A DNA stretch of 64,000 nucleotides from positions 372,001-436,000 of the forward strand of contig JAOVFP010000023.1 in NCBI GenBank assembly GCA_025738555.1, written 5' to 3'. The translations under genes were made by a program, and so were the position numbers. Source of the stretch: Cyathus striatus. Lineage: Eukaryota > Basidiomycota > Agaricomycetes > Agaricales > Nidulariaceae. This document shows, in pieces, positions 61,224 through 64,000 of this stretch. The notes below the pieces were generated by a model. It did no database searches and had not been told where the DNA came from. It saw only the letters and a list, made by a program, of their open reading frames with translations. Numbering within the stretch: the first letter of the stretch is position 1; each line of letters opens with the position of its first letter.

Positions 61224-63721
61224 ATGATATTCACTCTCCTTCAGGTTCTGGTGCTGTATTTTGTGCATCCTACGTTACAGGGAGCGGTCACAGACTACGC
61301 ACCCAATGTCAACGTTGAATGTCCAGACTTGTCTACCACCTCCCTTGTTCGCGTATTCTCTCCCGAGAATCAAACTCTCCATCCACAAGAGCAGGAGTAC
61401 ACTGCGAAGCGCTCATCCCAGGTTATACCACAGGCATGGACCGATTGGCTTGGCGATGGGAGCCGGGTGGGTTATAATATCACTATGTTCAACACTGCAT
61501 TTCCGAAAGTCGGAATAGCTATACCCGGAGGAGGTCTGCGTGCGGCTCAGTACGGAGCAGGCTGTCTAAGCGGCTTGGACGCAAGAAACGAATCTGCGAA
61601 GGCAGCAGGGACAGGGGGTCTTTTGCAAGTTGCTTCGTATATAACAGGGCTTTCAGGTATTTCTGCTGATGGCTACTCATTATTTTTTATCTCATAGCCC
61701 ACTAAATAATATCCCTGCAGGTGGTTCTTGGGTGACCGGGTCACTTTTTTTCAATAACTGGCCTACCATTAAAGATCTGGTATATGGTAATGGGAATGAT
61801 CTGAGTGGCTGGCAACTCGATATTCCTTTCGTTACACCGGATGGTGACGATGTGTTGTCGGAGAATAACCAATATTTTTACGGGAGTATCTTGTGGAGTA
61901 TTATGGCAAAGGCCAATAAGGGAATGTTAGTCCATGTATTTATTATTACAATTCTTTTTACACTGACATGACGACTGCAGTGATACAAGCCTGACAGACC
62001 CTTGGTCACGAATGATATCTTATCACTTCCTCAACCAAACTTCCCGAAATAATTTCTTCACAAATGACAGTGCACATGGTGCAGGACAACTATGGTCACA
62101 TATTCCTCAGATACCTGCATATCAGACAATGCAAGCACCTTTCCCAATCATTGTGGCAGACTCACGCCCAGTAGGGTCGAACCTAACCACGGTTCTGTCT
62201 CTCGACGCAATCGTTTATGAAGTTGGTCTAATGTCATGTTATTAAGTGAACTAAATATTGACTAAGTAGCAGATAACACCTCTGGAAATCGCATCCTATG
62301 ATCCCAATCTGTCTGCGGGGATGAACTTGACTTATGCAGGAACATATTTAGTAAATGGAAAGTCTGAGAACGGGTCTTCGTGTGTCACTGGCTTCGATCA
62401 AGCTGGTTTTGTCATGGGAACAAGTGGAAGTCTTTTCAATGTAAGTACGCACATCTGCATTTCTTTGCATCTAAAAAGGTTGTTTTCACAGCAAATATTA
62501 GACTTCGCTCGTAACACAATCACCGACCTCTCGAAAAGTGATAGCGCGGGACTTTTGTATGTGCTCTCGAGGCAGTTACAAGAAGTGCGGACTAGAGCTG
62601 ATGATGTCGCAAATTGGCCAAATCCGTTCAACGGGCTGAAAAACACGACGTTTGAGGACTCGGATAAAGCATGGATTGAGCTTATCGATGGCTCTTCGAA
62701 TCAAGAAAATATTCCATATGGGCCTTTGTTCGTGAAAGTCAGAGATTTAGATGTTATTGTTACACTAGAAGGAAGTGCAGATGACCCTGTCAATAATTGG
62801 CCAAAGTTAGTGCCATATTATGCATGTTTGTTCCCTCGTCTCATGCTGACAGGCAGTCTCTTTGAAGTGGCACAGGAGTGATATTCAGTGCGAAGAGGCA
62901 ATCGACCTTGCTGCAATCTTCACATCAACAATTTCCACCTATTCCCCCGGACCCCGCGTCATTTATAGAAACAGGTGTAAATTCTCGGCCGACGTTCTTT
63001 GGCTGTGATCCTCAGAATCCGTCAGACTTCCCGCTAGTCATATATCTACCCAATGCACCTCCTATAACTGGCGACGACCCGGTCACAAAGTCAGTCCATT
63101 CTCTTGTCTGTTTCTTGCCTAGCTAAAATATGCTCAGCACTGCAACATTTCAACTTTCGTACACAGAGAAGCATACACAAATTTTTCTTGATCAAGTCCA
63201 TTTTAACACTATATCTGGTTTCACACCAAACGCCAATATCCCTGATAAGAATTGGGGAACATGTCTTCAGTGTGCTGCTATTGATCGAGCGCGTTATAAA
63301 GTCTTTCCTACAGTTCCTCGGTCTGACCAGTGCCAACACTGTTTCACGCAATATTGCTTTGATCCTGAGAATCCACCAAATAAATCAGAGCTTCCGAACA
63401 GGAAACTTAAGTTTGTAGATCCTGATCCACAAGGGCTATCAAGATTGGGCGATTTCTTCAGCGACAACAAGTTCAAGTTAATTGGAGGGCTGATAGGATT
63501 ATTTGCCTTGATCGCTATCCTTGTGGGAGGATTGTGAGTGTATATGTACTAATTCATGCTGAAAAGTTATTTTGATACTTTGCAGGATGTGGAAGAGAAA
63601 ACGAACGGAGAAACAACTGCGGTACAAACGTATCAGTGTCTTGAATGACTATGACGATGCGTACATCGGGTACGCACAACCTGAAATGTATCGACTAAAC
63701 GAACACCGTTCTTCTGGATAA
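61224..63721 (+). CDS. Lysophospholipase (phospholipase B family), membrane-anchored
   Basis: The family hydrolyses fatty acids from (lyso)phospholipids at the cell surface or outside. A hydrophobic start (MIFTLLQVLVLYFVHPTLQG) looks like a signal peptide. Then come VGIAIPGGGLRAAQYGAGCL (oxyanion/arginine region), the nucleophile motif GLSGGSWVTGSL joined across an intron, and the aspartate region ELIDGSSNQENIPYGPLF followed by VIVTLEGSADDPVNNWPN. GVNSRPTFFGCD and CLQCAAIDRAR with paired cysteines follow. The C-terminus has one membrane helix (LIGGLIGLFALIAILVGGLM) followed by basic WKRKRTEKQ, so this form is anchored by a helix and not by GPI. Seven or so introns are present. The one after NWP ends at tttgaag, giving NWPNGTGVIFSAKRQ. 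The catalytic Arg, Ser and Asp appear intact. Confidence 0.88.
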
Positions 63722-64000
63722 TCAGACACCCATACATTGAGGTGTTTGGTGTATAGCAATAAGATTTACGGTAAGGGTTAATTGTACTATTTCACGAATA
63801 ACATACTTGTGTTGATATTGGGTACAAAACGAACTATGGAGGGTATATATCGAAAGAAAACTGATTAAAGGGTATTTTGTTAATACATGGGATATATGTG
63901 GGAAATGACTACGAGATATATACATTCATGAAGCATCATCTTTCTTTCACTATTGAAAATAACCATGGAGGGGATCCAACTGGTTTAAGTCCATACTTCG
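63722..64000. other. 3' flank, no gene
   Basis: AT-rich sequence after the lysophospholipase stop with no protein-like frame. It probably holds that gene's polyadenylation region. Confidence 0.5.

Overview
The window looks like nuclear DNA of a mushroom-forming or related basidiomycete (Agaricomycetes). Nearly every housekeeping gene is cut by many 50-60 bp GT-AG introns, the intergenic spaces are short, and the protein families present (BUR1, Rad21, a two-zinc-knuckle CLIP protein, a membrane-anchored lysophospholipase, a DDE_3-type transposase) are of the fungal type. There is no prokaryotic, organellar or viral gene order. All assignments come from reading translated motifs by eye. Exon borders are hand-placed GT-AG guesses unless I say otherwise.

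Layout. 1-11.4 kb is a dense housekeeping block: pyroglutamyl-peptidase I, adenylylsulfate kinase, a GCK-type Ste20 kinase, eIF2B-gamma and eIF3c. 11.4-20 kb is an AT-rich repeat island with small inverted-repeat elements and a decayed pogo-like DDE transposase. 20-36.7 kb returns to host genes: Rad23, a BUR1/CDK9-like kinase with an RS-rich N-terminus, an LRR protein, cohesin Rad21, a C2H2 zinc-finger protein and Mgs1/WRNIP1. A 2.0 kb terminal-inverted-repeat element carrying part of a GCN2-like kinase lies between the Rad21 and zinc-finger genes. 36.8-46.7 kb is a stack of three transposons: an hAT-like element, a Tc1/mariner-like element inserted in its target-site duplication, and a young Copia retrotransposon inserted inside that. 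46.9-63.7 kb holds a CLASP-type TOG protein, alanyl-tRNA synthetase with a probable dual start, a transposase/ribosomal-protein-S18 chimera, a CLIP-170-like protein, a two-module membrane protein and a lysophospholipase.

The genes do not form one pathway. Themes that recur are translation (eIF2B-gamma, eIF3c, AlaRS, the GCN2 and RPS18 fragments), genome maintenance (Rad21, Rad23, Mgs1) and microtubule plus ends (CLASP, CLIP). The most unusual content is two separate cases, about 22 kb apart, in which pieces of host translation genes (a GCN2 kinase lobe and the 3' end of RPS18) are joined to or enclosed by DNA-transposon sequence with introns still present. Next is the TSD-resolved insertion history of the three-element stack.
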